From NCBI GenBank assembly GCA_905182495.1, contig CAJJBU010000020.1, positions 1-57,950 on the forward strand: 57,950 bases of DNA, in the 5' to 3' direction. Shown piece after piece: positions 10,489 through 21,031 of the stretch (position 1 is the first letter of the stretch; every line of letters starts with the position of its first letter). The notes under the pieces were generated by a model. It did no database searches and had not been told where the DNA came from. It worked only from the letters and a program-made list of their open reading frames with translations. Position numbers and translations under genes: made by a program. This DNA is from Flavobacteriales bacterium UBA952 (GTDB taxonomy: Bacteria > Bacteroidota > Bacteroidia > Flavobacteriales_D > Crocinitomicaceae).

Positions 10489-11211
10489 ATGCTACAAGAA
10501 GAATTTCAAAAAATTGTTGATTCAAGAAGAAGCAATAGGGCTTTTGATCCAAATACTGAGGTGCCTGACCAAATTATAGAAAGAGGAATTAAAAGAGCAA
10601 TATTGGCACCAAATAGCAGTAATATGCAGCTTTGGGAATTTCAATGGATTGAAAGTAAAGAAATGCTTCAAAAAATGATTCCTCTTTGCCTTGGCCAATC
10701 CGCTGCCAAAACCGCAAAGCATATGGTCGTCTTTATTACAAGGAAAGACAAATGGAGGTCTAGAGCTAAATGGAATTATGATAGAATTGCTGAAAGCGTT
10801 GATGGGAAACCAGGAAAACTTCAAAAAGGGGCTTTGAGCTATTATAAAAAATTAATACCCATCGTTTACTTTAATGATCCATTCGGAGTTGCATCAATAC
10901 TTAGAAAAAGTGTAAGCTTCCTTCTTGGAATAGGTAAACCTTTTTATCGTTTGGGCGGGAAAGCAGAACAGCGCATTGTTGTCCATAAGTCATGTGCATT
11001 GGCCGCACAAACCTTTATGCTTTCTATCGCAGCAGAGGGTTTGCATTCTTGCCCCATGGAAGGCTTCGATAGGAAAAGGGTTAAGAAACTATTACAGTTA
11101 CCTAGAGGTGCCGAAATCAATATGATTGTTTCCGTGGGAAAAGGAACTGACAAAGGCATTTGGGGGGAACGACATCGAGTCCCCTACGAAGAAGTAGTGC
11201 TTAAAAAATAA
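10489..11211 (+). CDS. Nitroreductase family FMN-dependent oxidoreductase
   Basis: Flavin-dependent NAD(P)H oxidoreductase of the nitroreductase fold. The N-terminal FMN-binding motif is SRRSNRAFDPN at residues 12-22, followed by APNSSNMQLWEF at about 39, the usual APSSxNxQPWxF pattern. The C-terminal half contains HKSCALAAQTFMLSIAAEGL and SVGKGTDKGIWGERHR, which fit the second FMN-binding segment. The physiological substrate cannot be told; nitroaromatics, quinones and flavins are all used within the family. Single gene, divergent from grpE and convergent with clpC (6 bases between stops). Confidence 0.88.
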   Translation: MLQEEFQKIVDSRRSNRAFDPNTEVPDQIIERGIKRAILAPNSSNMQLWEFQWIESKEMLQKMIPLCLGQSAAKTAKHMVVFITRKDKWRSRAKWNYDRIAESVDGKPGKLQKGALSYYKKLIPIVYFNDPFGVASILRKSVSFLLGIGKPFYRLGGKAEQRIVVHKSCALAAQTFMLSIAAEGLHSCPMEGFDRKRVKKLLQLPRGAEINMIVSVGKGTDKGIWGERHRVPYEEVVLKK

Positions 11212-11230
11212 AAAAGATTAATCCTTTTTT
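11210..11230. terminator. AT-rich bidirectional hairpin between nitroreductase and clpC
   Basis: Seven-bp stem AAAAAAG/CTTTTTT with a 7-nt loop, spanning both stop codons. Each strand gives a T run on its 3' side. The stem has only one G-C pair, so it would be weak. Confidence 0.35.
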
Positions 11231-13744
11231 GCTTTTGGATTTTCCTTTTTAGTTCCCTTTGGTTTCTTTTTAATGACGTCCAAACCATCCTTTGCTTCAT
11301 TCAAATCAAGCACAATAACCTCGCCTTTAGAGAAGGAAGCTTTGATGATCTCTTCAGCTAGAGGGTCTTCAACATATTTTTGAATAGCCCTCTTCAAAGG
11401 TCTTGCACCAAACTTTTCATCATAACCTTGATCAACAATAAATTCCTTTGCTTTTTCTGTTAAAGAAATATTAAAACCAAGTGAAAGAATTCTAGCGTAT
11501 AAGTTAGACAGTTCAATATCAATAATACTATGAATCTCTTTTCTACCCAATGATTTAAACATAATCATATCATCGATTCTATTTAAAAACTCTGGGGCAA
11601 ATGCTTTTTTTAACGCTTTTTGAATAATCGACTTCACGTTATCCTCCTTTGATTCTTGTCGGGCCTGTGTTCCAAAACCAACACCCGTGCCAAAGTCTGC
11701 AAGCTGACGCGCTCCAATATTTGAGGTCATGATGATTATCGTATTCTTAAAGTCAATTTTTCGACCTAAACCATCCGTCATGTGTCCATCATCTAGAACC
11801 TGTAACAAAAGATTAAAGACATCAGGGTGCGCTTTTTCAATTTCATCTAAAAGAATAATAGCATAAGGTTTTCTGCGCACCTTTTCAGTAAGCTGACCAC
11901 CTTCTTCATAACCTACGTATCCCGGAGGTGCTCCAACCAGTCTTGAAAGGGAGAACTTCTCCATATATTCCGACATATCAATTCGAATTAGCGCGTCTTC
12001 GGTATCAAACAACTGTCTTGCTAAAACCTTAGCCAATTGTGTTTTACCCACTCCTGTTGGCCCTAGAAAAAAGAACGAGCCGATGGGCTTGTTTGGGTCC
12101 TTAAGCCCCGCTCTATTTCGCTGAATAGCCTTCACTACCTTATCTACAGCATCATCCTGCCCAATGACCATGTTCTTTATCTCGTCTGACATAACGACGA
12201 GTCTCCCCGTTTCCGATTGAGATACTTTGGTCACAGGTATTCCGCACATCATAGATACTACCTCTGCAACATTTTCTTCAGTAACCGTAATCTTATTGTT
12301 TTTGGAATCTTCTTCCCATTTTATCTTAGCAGCTTCAAGTTGCTCAAGTATTTTCCTTTCACTGTCTCTTAATTCTGCAGCTTTTTCATACTGCTGAGAG
12401 CGAATAACTTCCGCTTTCTCATCCTTGAGTTCTTCAACTCGGGATTCTAATTCCGTTATTTCTTTAGGAACATTAATATTAGTGATGTGTACTCTAGATC
12501 CTACTTCATCCAGGGCATCAATTGCCTTGTCTGGTAGATGTCGATCTGTAATGTATCTCTCGGTAAGCTTCACACAGGCTTTGATTGCATCATCTGTATA
12601 ACTTACTGAATGATGATCCTCATAACGTTCTTTAATATTCATTAAAATTTGAATAGTCTCCTCTGTATTGGTCGGCTCAATAATTACCTTTTGAAATCTT
12701 CTTGCCAAAGCACCATCTTTTTCAATATGTTGGCGATACTCGTCAAGTGTTGTTGCTCCGATAGCCTGCAGCTCTCCTCTAGCCAAGGCCGGCTTCAGCA
12801 TATTAGAAGCATCTAGTGAGCCACTGGCTCCACCTGCACCTACTAATCGTATGTATTTCGTCAATAAAAAGTATGACATCTGGATTTTTTTCAATCTCTT
12901 GCATCACTGCTTTCATCCTTTCCTCAAATTGACCTCTATACTTAGTACCAGCGACTAAAGACGCAAGGTCAAGTGACATTATTCTTTTATTGAATAAAAC
13001 TCTAGATACCTTTCTTTGGATAATTCTTAGCGCCAAACCTTCGGCAATTGCGCTTTTACCAACACCTGGCTCTCCTATAAGAATCGGGTTGTTTTTTTTA
13101 CGTCTTGAAAGAATTTGGCTGACCCGCTCTATCTCTTTTTCACGACCAACTATAGGATCTAACTTACCTAACTCTGCCATTTTGGTTAGATCTCTCCCAA
13201 GAGAGTTTTTTGATTTAGAATCTGTTGGCTTCTTGGAAGGAGGCGAAGAAAACGGATCTTCCTCTTCACTGCTACTGCCTGGGAATTCTGATTTCGGCCC
13301 CTTTGATTCGTCTAAGATGTTTTCATATTCTTCCCTTGCATTCTCGTACATAATCCCGTATTTGTTTAATATTTTACAAGCAGCACAATCTTCATATCTT
13401 AAAATTGTCAGTAAAATATGAGCTGTCCCAATAACTGATGACTTAAATTGTTTAGCCTCTAAATAGGACTGCTTAATAATATTTTCTGTCTGCTTGAGTA
13501 GCGGTAAATTCGCATTTTCAATGCTAGCCACTGCAGATTTCTCCAATAGCACATCAATCTCAGTCTTAATAGACTTCAAATCGAGTTGAAACTCCTGAAT
13601 CACACGTAACCCAGTACCTTCATTTAATTTAATAAGACCAAGCAAAAGGTGCTCAGCACTAACAAATTCGTTTCTTAAACGAAATGCTTCTTGACGGCTA
13701 TGAGACAAAAGGTCTTTTACACGTGGTGAAAATTTAGCTTCCAT
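11218..13744 (-). CDS. clpC: ATP-dependent Clp protease ATP-binding subunit ClpC (one extra base near 12845)
   Basis: AAA+ unfoldase that feeds substrates to ClpP and also has disaggregase activity. The first frame (12803-13744) carries the N-terminal Clp repeat domain ([15 protein letters not shown]) and the first AAA+ module, with Walker [14 protein letters not shown] and Walker [12 protein letters not shown], then runs out of frame. The second frame (from about 12844 down) picks up as [20 protein letters not shown]. Deleting one base near 12845 restores the family sequence exactly. Further on are a UVR-type coiled coil ([15 protein letters not shown]), the second AAA+ module with [15 protein letters not shown] and [13 protein letters not shown], and a lysine-rich tail. 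Combined length is ~842 residues, as expected. A ClpS adaptor is encoded elsewhere in this window. Divergent from gyrA. Confidence 0.93.
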
Positions 13745-13770
13745 TCTTTAAGTTCATTTCTATACTGTTA

Positions 13771-13778
13771 CAAATATA
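13771..13778 (-). promoter_or_regulatory. Promoter -7 element for clpC
   Basis: Minus strand TATATTTG, a perfect TAnnTTTG match, ending 26 bases before the clpC ATG. No obvious -33 TTG. Confidence 0.55.
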
Positions 13779-13879
13779 ATATGAATAATTTGCTAGAGAC
13801 TTGTATTTATCCACAATTTATACCTTTATTTTGTTAGTAAATTACCTTAAAGGCAATAACAATTAGAGTACTTATTTCG

Positions 13880-13887
13880 TAAATTTG
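13880..13887 (+). promoter_or_regulatory. Promoter -7 element for gyrA
   Basis: TAAATTTG, a perfect TAnnTTTG match, 49 bases upstream of the gyrA ATG within the 192-base gap shared with clpC. The rest of the gap is AT-rich with no recognisable structure. Confidence 0.5.
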
Positions 13888-13936
13888 ATTCGCGCAACAT
13901 TTTATTGTTGGCAACTTAATTTTTAGAGTAGAAAAT

Positions 13937-16498
13937 ATGGCAGACGGAGAGAGAATAATTCAGATTAACATTGAGGACGAAATGAAATCAGCCTATATCG
14001 ATTATTCGATGTCGGTAATCGTATCCAGAGCATTGCCTGATGTGAGAGATGGCTTTAAGCCCGTTCACAGAAGGGTTCTTTATGGCATGCAGGACCTCGG
14101 GGTTTATTCAAATAAAGCGCACAAGAAATCCGCAAGAATTGTTGGTGAAGTATTAGGGAAATACCATCCGCATGGTGACAGTTCCGTTTATGATACCATG
14201 GTTAGAATGGCGCAAGATTGGTCTTTGAGATACCCACTGGTTGATGGACAAGGGAATTTTGGATCAGTAGATGGTGATAGCCCAGCTGCAATGAGATATA
14301 CAGAGGCTCGGCTAAAAAAGATCTCAGAGGAGATGTTAAATGACCTAGATAAAGAAACTGTAGATTTTAGACCTAATTTTGATGACAGTTTAAAAGAACC
14401 GACCGTTTTACCTACGAAAATACCTAATCTCCTTGTTAACGGAGCCTCTGGGATCGCAGTTGGAATGGCTACAAATATGGCACCTCACAATCTTACAGAG
14501 GTTATCAACGGTACCATCGCCTATATTGAAAACCCTGATATTGAAGACGAAGAACTCTTAACACATGTGAAAGCGCCCGATTTCCCTACAGGAGGAATCA
14601 TTTATGGATATGAAGGAGTTAAAGATGCTTTTCTAACCGGTAAGGGACGTATCGTAATGAGATGCAAGGCTGAAATTGAAGAGGAAAATGGAAAAGAGAA
14701 AATTATTGTCACAGAGATTCCATACCAAGTAAACAAAGCAGAACTCATACGTAAAACTGCCGACCTAGTAAATGATAAAAAAATTGAAGGCATCTCTGAT
14801 TTACGTGATGAGTCAGATCGTAATGGAATGCGTATTGTTTATGAAATAAAACGAGATGCGATCGCTAATGTTGTATTAAACAAATTGTACAAGTACACTT
14901 CTCTACAGACCTCATTCTCAGTGAATAACATTTGCTTAGTAAAGGGTAGGCCTCAGCTATTAAATTTAAAAAGCATCATCTCCAACTTTGTTGAATTTCG
15001 ACATGAAGTAATTGTCAGAAGAACAAAATACGAGCTTAGAAAAGCTGAAGAAAGAGCGCATATTCTAGAAGGTTTAATCATCGCATCAGACAATATTGAC
15101 GAGGTTATTGAAATCATCAAAGCATCCCCTTCACCAGACCAAGCACGGGAAAACCTTTCTGAAAGATTTAAACTTTCAGACATTCAGACACGCGCCATTG
15201 TCGACATGAGGCTTCGTCAACTTACGGGCCTAGAACAAAACAAGCTTCGTGGTGAATATGACGAATTGATGAAAACCATTGAGGACTTAAAAGACATCCT
15301 GTCCAATGAGCCAAGAAGAATGTCAATCATAACAGAAGAGCTAAACGACATCAAAGATAAGTATGGTGACGAAAGACGATCGGTTATAGAATACAGCGCA
15401 AGCGAAATGCGAATTGAAGATTTAATCGCAGATGAAGAAGTTGTTGTGACTATTTCACATGCAGGCTATATTAAAAGAACAAACCTTGCTGAATATAAAG
15501 TTCAAAACAGAGGAGGAATGGGGTCCAAAGGATCAACCACACGTGAAAAGGATTTCTTAGAACATCTATTTGTTGCGACCAACCATAATTACCTCTTGAT
15601 CTTCACCGAGAAAGGACGTTGTTTCTGGATGAGGGTATTTGAAATTCCAGAAGGGAATAAAATAGCGAAGGGTAGAGCGATCCAAAACTTAATTAACATC
15701 CCTCAAGATGACAAGGTTAAGGCTTACGTTAAGGTTCTAGATATCACAGATAATGAGTACATCAATAATAACTTTATTGTCATGTGTACAAAACTAGGTG
15801 TCATCAAAAAGACTTCCTTAGAGGCATACTCCCGACCACGAACCAATGGTATCAATGCCATTACGATTAGAGACAACGATGAGCTTTTAGAAGCAAAACT
15901 TACTAATGGTGAAAATGAAATCGTTTTAGCCTCTAGTTCTGGAAGAGCGATAAGGTTTAACGAAAGTACTGTGCGCCCAATGGGAAGAAACGCATCTGGT
16001 GTAAGGGGAATCAAAATTGATGAATCAAAAGAGAAAGTTGTTGGAATGATTTGCGTAGAAGACGTATACTCTACCATATTGGTCGTTTCTGAGAAAGGCT
16101 ATGGGAAAAGAACTTTCCTTAATGATCCTGAAGATCACGAACCTGTATATAGAATAACGAATCGGGGTGGAAAAGGCGTTAAAACCCTAAACATCACTGC
16201 TAAAACCGGAGCATTACTTTCGATCAAGAATGTAATTGACGAGGACGATTTAATGATTATTACCAAAAGCGGTGTCGCCATTCGAATGAATGTAGACAGC
16301 ATAAGGACCATGGGTAGAGCAGCTCAAGGAGTTAGATTAATTAACCTTAAAGGAGCTTCGGAGATTGCAGCAATTGCAAGAGTTCCTAGAGGTGACGAGG
16401 AAGAAGCGGGAGAAGAAATAGACATGTCAGGCGATGAAAATATAGAAGGCACAGAAAATAACAATACAGAACCAAACGAAAGCCCTAGCGAAGAATAA
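13937..16498 (+). CDS. gyrA: DNA gyrase subunit A
   Basis: Breakage-reunion subunit of the type II topoisomerase that introduces negative supercoils. The winged-helix/tower core starts at [20 protein letters not shown]. The active-site tyrosine lies in [10 protein letters not shown] near residue 122. The quinolone-determining segment reads [11 protein letters not shown], so the positions equivalent to E. coli Ser83 and Asp87 keep Ser and Asp. The C-terminal beta-pinwheel carries a GyrA-box-like [11 protein letters not shown] near 525 and repeats such as [14 protein letters not shown] and [14 protein letters not shown] ~35-residue acidic tail ends the protein. At 853 residues the length is normal. 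A TPR gene follows after 55 bases and probably shares the transcript. Confidence 0.98.
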   Translation: MADGERIIQINIEDEMKSAYIDYSMSVIVSRALPDVRDGFKPVHRRVLYGMQDLGVYSNKAHKKSARIVGEVLGKYHPHGDSSVYDTMVRMAQDWSLRYPLVDGQGNFGSVDGDSPAAMRYTEARLKKISEEMLNDLDKETVDFRPNFDDSLKEPTVLPTKIPNLLVNGASGIAVGMATNMAPHNLTEVINGTIAYIENPDIEDEELLTHVKAPDFPTGGIIYGYEGVKDAFLTGKGRIVMRCKAEIEEENGKEKIIVTEIPYQVNKAELIRKTADLVNDKKIEGISDLRDESDRNGMRIVYEIKRDAIANVVLNKLYKYTSLQTSFSVNNICLVKGRPQLLNLKSIISNFVEFRHEVIVRRTKYELRKAEERAHILEGLIIASDNIDEVIEIIKASPSPDQARENLSERFKLSDIQTRAIVDMRLRQLTGLEQNKLRGEYDELMKTIEDLKDILSNEPRRMSIITEELNDIKDKYGDERRSVIEYSASEMRIEDLIADEEVVVTISHAGYIKRTNLAEYKVQNRGGMGSKGSTTREKDFLEHLFVATNHNYLLIFTEKGRCFWMRVFEIPEGNKIAKGRAIQNLINIPQDDKVKAYVKVLDITDNEYINNNFIVMCTKLGVIKKTSLEAYSRPRTNGINAITIRDNDELLEAKLTNGENEIVLASSSGRAIRFNESTVRPMGRNASGVRGIKIDESKEKVVGMICVEDVYSTILVVSEKGYGKRTFLNDPEDHEPVYRITNRGGKGVKTLNITAKTGALLSIKNVIDEDDLMIITKSGVAIRMNVDSIRTMGRAAQGVRLINLKGASEIAAIARVPRGDEEEAGEEIDMSGDENIEGTENNNTEPNESPSEE

Positions 16499-16553
16499 CC
16501 CTAAAAGATCATCCTTGGCATAAGATTTGGAAGAATCAATTTAAATTATAATT

Positions 16554-17666
16554 ATGAAAATGAACACAACACTTTTACTAGCATTCCTGGTGATTTTGTC
16601 GAATGCAACTATGGCTCAAAAAAGCAATGTAACAGATGCGGCCATGCTGATGAAGAAATACAGCCCTATGCTCGGTGCTGAAAAAGCTACAAAAACTGCT
16701 AATGATGCGAAAGGCTTTATTGATTTAGCCGCCGCCCATCCCGACACGAAGGAAGGTATGAAAATGCACTTATATCGAGGCATGGTTTATTTCGCTCTAA
16801 TTGAAGTGGCGCAATTTGATGCTATGGCTGGTAAAATGCCTGACGAGTCCTTGTTAGAGCGTTACAAGACTGTGTCTATGGAGAGTTTTGGAAAGGTAAT
16901 AAACGATCCTAAGGGTAAATATTCAGATGATGCCAAAGGTTTTATAGGACAGCGTGTAACCCAGTACTTTGAAATGGGCTTATCGATGTACGAGAAGAAA
17001 AATTTTGAAATGGCCTTTATGAGCTTTTTAGGGGCTTATCAAGTTAAAACCTTTATTGGTGAAGAATACGAAGACGCAAAAGCGAATGCCATGGCAACGT
17101 ATGCATATGTAACAGATTCTTTGATCAGAGTTGAACAACTTGACAAAGCAGAAAAAATGTGCGATGCTGCCAATGAGATTTCGCCAAATGACATGGGCAT
17201 ACTTACCAACTACATCAATATAGCTCTTAAGCGTGGTGACACTGAGAAATCAGAACAATATATAAATGAAGCATTGGCAATTGATCCAAACAACAAGCAA
17301 CTCTATTATATTTTAGGGACATCCTATATTGAACTCAAGCAAAATGAAAAGGCTGAGAGCAATCTTTTAAAAGCAATCGAAATTGACCCAGAATACGTCA
17401 ACGCCCATTCTAACCTAGCTGCTTTATACATGGATTGGAGTATTTCTCTTGGAGATGAAGCTAAGGATTTGGATTACCGTGACCCTAGGGTAACAGAATT
17501 AGAAAACAAGAAAAAAGAAATCCTCGCCAAAGCAATTCCTAGTCTTGAAAAAATGATTGTCGCGTTTCCTGAAAACAAATCTGTCATGAAAAACCTAGCT
17601 ATGGCTTATCGCTCATCTGGGAATGAAGAAAAATTTAAAGAATGGTACGATAAATCGAAAAACTAA
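16554..17666 (+). CDS. Exported tetratricopeptide repeat protein
   Basis: Periplasmic or surface-attached TPR protein of 370 residues. A signal peptide is clear (MKMNTTLLLAFLVILSNATM, then AQK). The first half is alpha-helical with two lysine-rich blocks, and at least three canonical TPRs occupy roughly residues 185-300 (for example EALAIDPNNKQLYYILGTSY and AIEIDPEYVNAHSNLAALY). Such proteins act as protein-interaction scaffolds; no specific partner can be named. The position behind gyrA is common in Flavobacteriia as far as I recall. A strong intrinsic terminator follows directly. Confidence 0.85.
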   Translation: MKMNTTLLLAFLVILSNATMAQKSNVTDAAMLMKKYSPMLGAEKATKTANDAKGFIDLAAAHPDTKEGMKMHLYRGMVYFALIEVAQFDAMAGKMPDESLLERYKTVSMESFGKVINDPKGKYSDDAKGFIGQRVTQYFEMGLSMYEKKNFEMAFMSFLGAYQVKTFIGEEYEDAKANAMATYAYVTDSLIRVEQLDKAEKMCDAANEISPNDMGILTNYINIALKRGDTEKSEQYINEALAIDPNNKQLYYILGTSYIELKQNEKAESNLLKAIEIDPEYVNAHSNLAALYMDWSISLGDEAKDLDYRDPRVTELENKKKEILAKAIPSLEKMIVAFPENKSVMKNLAMAYRSSGNEEKFKEWYDKSKN

Positions 17667-17668
17667 AT

Positions 17669-17695
17669 AAAATGTCCTTCGGGACATTTTTTTTT
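17669..17695 (+). terminator. Strong intrinsic terminator after the gyrA-TPR transcript
   Basis: Perfect 9-bp stem AAAATGTCC/GGACATTTT closed by a stable TTCG tetraloop and running into nine T residues. It sits 3 bases after the TPR stop codon. Confidence 0.93.
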
Positions 17696-17729
17696 GAACC
17701 TCCATGAACTTTCACTACTTTTATAGCCG

Positions 17730-19766
17730 ATGAATTTCTTGTACCCCAATACGCTTTGGTTCTTACTCCTACTGTCTATACCTATTCTGATTCATCTTTT
17801 TCACTTTAGGAAGCATAAAAAGATCTATTTCTCTTCCCTTCGTTTTATGAAGTCTTTTCAAAAAGAAAAGAAAGCGGTAAAGAAACTTCAAAACCTAATT
17901 ATACTAATCTGTAGACTCATTGCGCTTGGGTTTTTGGTTCTTGCATTTTCTCAACCTTTCTATAATGCAAATGACCAGAGCAACCCGTCCTTCGAGTCAA
18001 TTGTAAGTATATATATAGACAATTCATTTTCAATGACGGCAAAAGGTAGTGCCGGAGAATTGTTGTCAGAGGCAAAAGAAGCAGCGAAAAGGCTCGTTAG
18101 TAAGTACCCCCAAAACCAAAGATACATCATCAGCAGCAATGACTTAAGTGCTATACAACAAAGGGTTATCAGTTCTAAAGATGCACTTTATGAAATTGAC
18201 GGAATAACCTATTCTCCCATTCAGAGAAAATTCAATACGATATGGAACTGGCAACAGGAAACCAATAAAAAAGAAAGCGTTAATCACCCTGGTCGCTTTG
18301 AGAATTTATTTCTAAGTGATTTTCAACGAGATTATTTTAGCTTAAAAAACATTAAAGCCGACTCCAACGCGAGTCTGAACCTATGGCAATTCAAACCTCA
18401 GAAATCTGAAAATTGCTTTATTGATTCGCTTTGGTTCAACTCCAAGACACACAGATTAGGGGAAGGCAATGAATTGTTTTTTAAAATCACCAATGATAGC
18501 GATGAAGACCTTCAAAATCTCGAAGTAAATGTGAGGGCAAACGATTTTTCAAAAGACTTATTTGTCAACATTCCAAAAAAGAGTAGCCTTACTACATCCG
18601 TAACGATTCCTTCCATTTCAAAACAAACAGTTCAAGGGAAAATTGAATTACGTGACCAAATGATGTATTGGGATGACAATTTCTACTTTAGCTATCAGGC
18701 AACAGGCAAGAGTGATATTTTGATTATCAATGGAGATGACAGCCATGAAAACGTAAGTAAAGCGTTTACTACTGAGGCTTTTTTCAATGTGCAAGAAGTC
18801 GATATGACAAGAGTCAATCCATCTGTTTTTTTTCAAAAGAAACTTTTAGTTTTAAATGGGATCAAAAATATTTCAAGTGGATTACAATCTGATATTACTA
18901 ATTTCCAGGCTAAAGGCGGCAGTGTATTCATTCTACCCTCGCCACAAGTCGTATTATCTCAAATCAACCCCTTATTAAAACAATTACAGCTTCCTGAAAT
19001 AACAGGAAAAAGAAATACGGATCAAAAGGCGATTAATCTCGAGTTTAAAGACCCTATATTTTCTGGTGTATTTGAAAAAGAAGACAATGCGATAAACCTT
19101 CCTACCTTCAAAAGGGTATTTCAGACAAACTTCAAAAACTCATCTGCGATACCACTGATGTCACTAAGAGACCAAACGCCAATCTTTTTCAAATCATTAG
19201 AAAACTCATATGCACTATATTCTTGCTTAAACGAAGACTGTTCTGACTTTATTCAAAATACCTTGTTCCCTGTCTTGTGCATCAGAATTGCAGAGATGGC
19301 TGGGGGAAATAAAAAACCTTATCATTTTATCGGTCAAGATGAACTTATAGCCATCCAAACGACAAGTGCTTCAGAGGGGCCAATAAGGCTTAAGAACGAG
19401 GGAAAAGACTTCATTCCAAAGCTCATTCAAGATGGTTCTTACAAATATATTGACCTATCCGGGATTGAGGCAATGGAAAATCTAGAACAGGGAAATTTCA
19501 TACTTGAAAAGGACGACACCTTAGATTTAGTTTCACTGAATTACGACAGAACGGAATCTTCAGTTGACCTTATGACTCTTGAAGAAATGACCAAAAAACT
19601 AGAGCCTTTGGGCTTTAGAAATTTAAATAGTCAGGTTTTTAACAACAATACTGATGTCTCTAAAATAAAATTGAATCTTACCGAAGAGTATTGGCGTATT
19701 TGTATCTTTATTACAATAATGGCAATGTTTTGTGAAATTTTAATAGCTAAAATCTGGAAAAATTAA
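17730..19766 (+). CDS. BatA-domain / von Willebrand A-like membrane protein
   Basis: Inner-membrane protein of the aerotolerance (BatA N-terminal) class. Two membrane helices occupy about residues 5-22 and 57-79, with the typical LYPNTLWFLLLLSIPILIHLF start. A vWA-like domain follows with a DxSxS-type metal site (IYIDNSFSMTAKG). A long extracytoplasmic part has glutamine-amidotransferase-like features (ILIINGDDSHENVSKAF). A final helix (WRICIFITIMAMFCEILIA) ends near the C terminus. It follows a terminator, so it needs its own promoter; TACTTTTA at 17716-17723 is one mismatch from the -7 element. The dihydroorotase-like gene starts 3 bases after the stop. The cellular role is not established. 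Confidence 0.82.
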   Translation: MNFLYPNTLWFLLLLSIPILIHLFHFRKHKKIYFSSLRFMKSFQKEKKAVKKLQNLIILICRLIALGFLVLAFSQPFYNANDQSNPSFESIVSIYIDNSFSMTAKGSAGELLSEAKEAAKRLVSKYPQNQRYIISSNDLSAIQQRVISSKDALYEIDGITYSPIQRKFNTIWNWQQETNKKESVNHPGRFENLFLSDFQRDYFSLKNIKADSNASLNLWQFKPQKSENCFIDSLWFNSKTHRLGEGNELFFKITNDSDEDLQNLEVNVRANDFSKDLFVNIPKKSSLTTSVTIPSISKQTVQGKIELRDQMMYWDDNFYFSYQATGKSDILIINGDDSHENVSKAFTTEAFFNVQEVDMTRVNPSVFFQKKLLVLNGIKNISSGLQSDITNFQAKGGSVFILPSPQVVLSQINPLLKQLQLPEITGKRNTDQKAINLEFKDPIFSGVFEKEDNAINLPTFKRVFQTNFKNSSAIPLMSLRDQTPIFFKSLENSYALYSCLNEDCSDFIQNTLFPVLCIRIAEMAGGNKKPYHFIGQDELIAIQTTSASEGPIRLKNEGKDFIPKLIQDGSYKYIDLSGIEAMENLEQGNFILEKDDTLDLVSLNYDRTESSVDLMTLEEMTKKLEPLGFRNLNSQVFNNNTDVSKIKLNLTEEYWRICIFITIMAMFCEILIAKIWKN

Positions 19767-19769
19767 ATC

Positions 19770-21029
19770 ATGAAAGTATTACTTAAACAAGCAAAAATCA
19801 TTGATTCAACTTCCGAGTTTCACAATAAGAAGAAGGACATACTTATCGAGAATGGAAGGATTATTAAGATTGATGACAAGCTAAACAAAGAGGGTGAATC
19901 GCAAGTAATAGAATCTGAAGACTTACACGTTTCAAAAGGATGGATTGATCTCAAAGCCCATTTTTGTGATCCTGGACATGAATACAAAGAGACCATACAG
20001 AGCGGTTTAGACAAGGCCGCTAAAGGAGGTTTTACTCAGGTGGCCGTTTTACCGTCTACCTCCCCCGTAATGGATCAAAAAGCTTCTATCGACTCGATTT
20101 TAAGAAAGGCAGAAGGACATGCTGTGGCTGTAATTCCAATGGGATGCCTGACGAAAGGCATGAAAGGCAAAGAGCTTGCTGAATTATTTGACATGCAAAA
20201 GGCAGGTGCGCTTCTATTCACTGATGACCGAGTTGCAACGGAAGCTGGCGTATTGAGCAATGCCTTGATGTATGCGCAAAATTTCAATGCACGAATAACG
20301 GTAAGTGTTGGGAATGCATCCTTGACAAAAAATGCACAAGTAAACGAAGGTCAAGCCTCTTTAAAAACAGGCCTCAAAGGTGACCCGGAAGTATCGGAGA
20401 TTATCGAAATAGAAAGACATCTGAGGATTTTAGATTATACTAAAGGAACACTGCATATCAGTGGAGTCTCGACAATTGAAGGGGTTAATTTAATTCGCGA
20501 AGCAAAGAAAAAAGGCCTTCTTGTCAGTGCGGACACACATATTATGAATCTGTGCTTTGATGAGTCTAAGGTTTTAGACTTTGATACGAGGTTTAAAACA
20601 CACCCCCCCTTAAGAAGTAATAAAAATAACAAAGCGCTTTGGCTTGCTTTAAAAGAAGGCGTAATTGACTGTGTTGTTTCAAATCATAGACCAACAGATC
20701 AGGACGAAAAAGAAGTTGATTTCGAAAGCGCGGAATTTGGAGCCCCACATTTACAAACCCTTTTTGCCGCCTTAAACACAGCCAACAATCTAAGTACAAG
20801 TGAATTAATAGAAGTGCTCGCGGAAAAACCAGCAAAACTATTAGAAATACAAACGACGGGTATCAAAGTAGACACAATGGCAAATCTGACTATATTTGAC
20901 CCTAGCTTAAACTTTGACACTAATACCCTTTCTAAAAAAGACAAAGCCTTCTCCCCTTTTGATTTAGGATTATTAAAGGGACTTGTTATCGGGATTATTA
21001 AAAAAGGCAATCAAAAGATGAATATTTAA
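19770..21029 (+). CDS. Dihydroorotase-like amidohydrolase lacking metal ligands
   Basis: Full-length (419-residue) amidohydrolase-fold protein resembling dihydroorotase of pyrimidine synthesis. The key residues are altered: the first metal-binding motif, normally DxHxH followed by REPG, reads DLKAHFCDPGHE near residue 60, and the catalytic SDHAP motif reads SNHRP near 310. The fold signatures remain (HPPLRS near 280, EFGAPHLQTL near 325). It is therefore probably a non-catalytic homologue, a class I know from Flavobacteriia next to BatA-type genes. A structural partner for aspartate carbamoyltransferase is one possibility, by analogy with other inactive dihydroorotases. A catalytic pyrC would have to lie elsewhere. 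Confidence 0.85.
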   Translation: MKVLLKQAKIIDSTSEFHNKKKDILIENGRIIKIDDKLNKEGESQVIESEDLHVSKGWIDLKAHFCDPGHEYKETIQSGLDKAAKGGFTQVAVLPSTSPVMDQKASIDSILRKAEGHAVAVIPMGCLTKGMKGKELAELFDMQKAGALLFTDDRVATEAGVLSNALMYAQNFNARITVSVGNASLTKNAQVNEGQASLKTGLKGDPEVSEIIEIERHLRILDYTKGTLHISGVSTIEGVNLIREAKKKGLLVSADTHIMNLCFDESKVLDFDTRFKTHPPLRSNKNNKALWLALKEGVIDCVVSNHRPTDQDEKEVDFESAEFGAPHLQTLFAALNTANNLSTSELIEVLAEKPAKLLEIQTTGIKVDTMANLTIFDPSLNFDTNTLSKKDKAFSPFDLGLLKGLVIGIIKKGNQKMNI

Positions 21030-21031
21030 AA

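Noticed and set aside
12990..13421. 143-codon plus-strand frame inside clpC.
   Set aside because: Antisense shadow of the conserved ClpC N domain and first AAA+ module.
14140..14200. Quinolone-resistance substitutions in gyrA.
   Set aside because: The segment reads [11 protein letters not shown], keeping the susceptible Ser and Asp.
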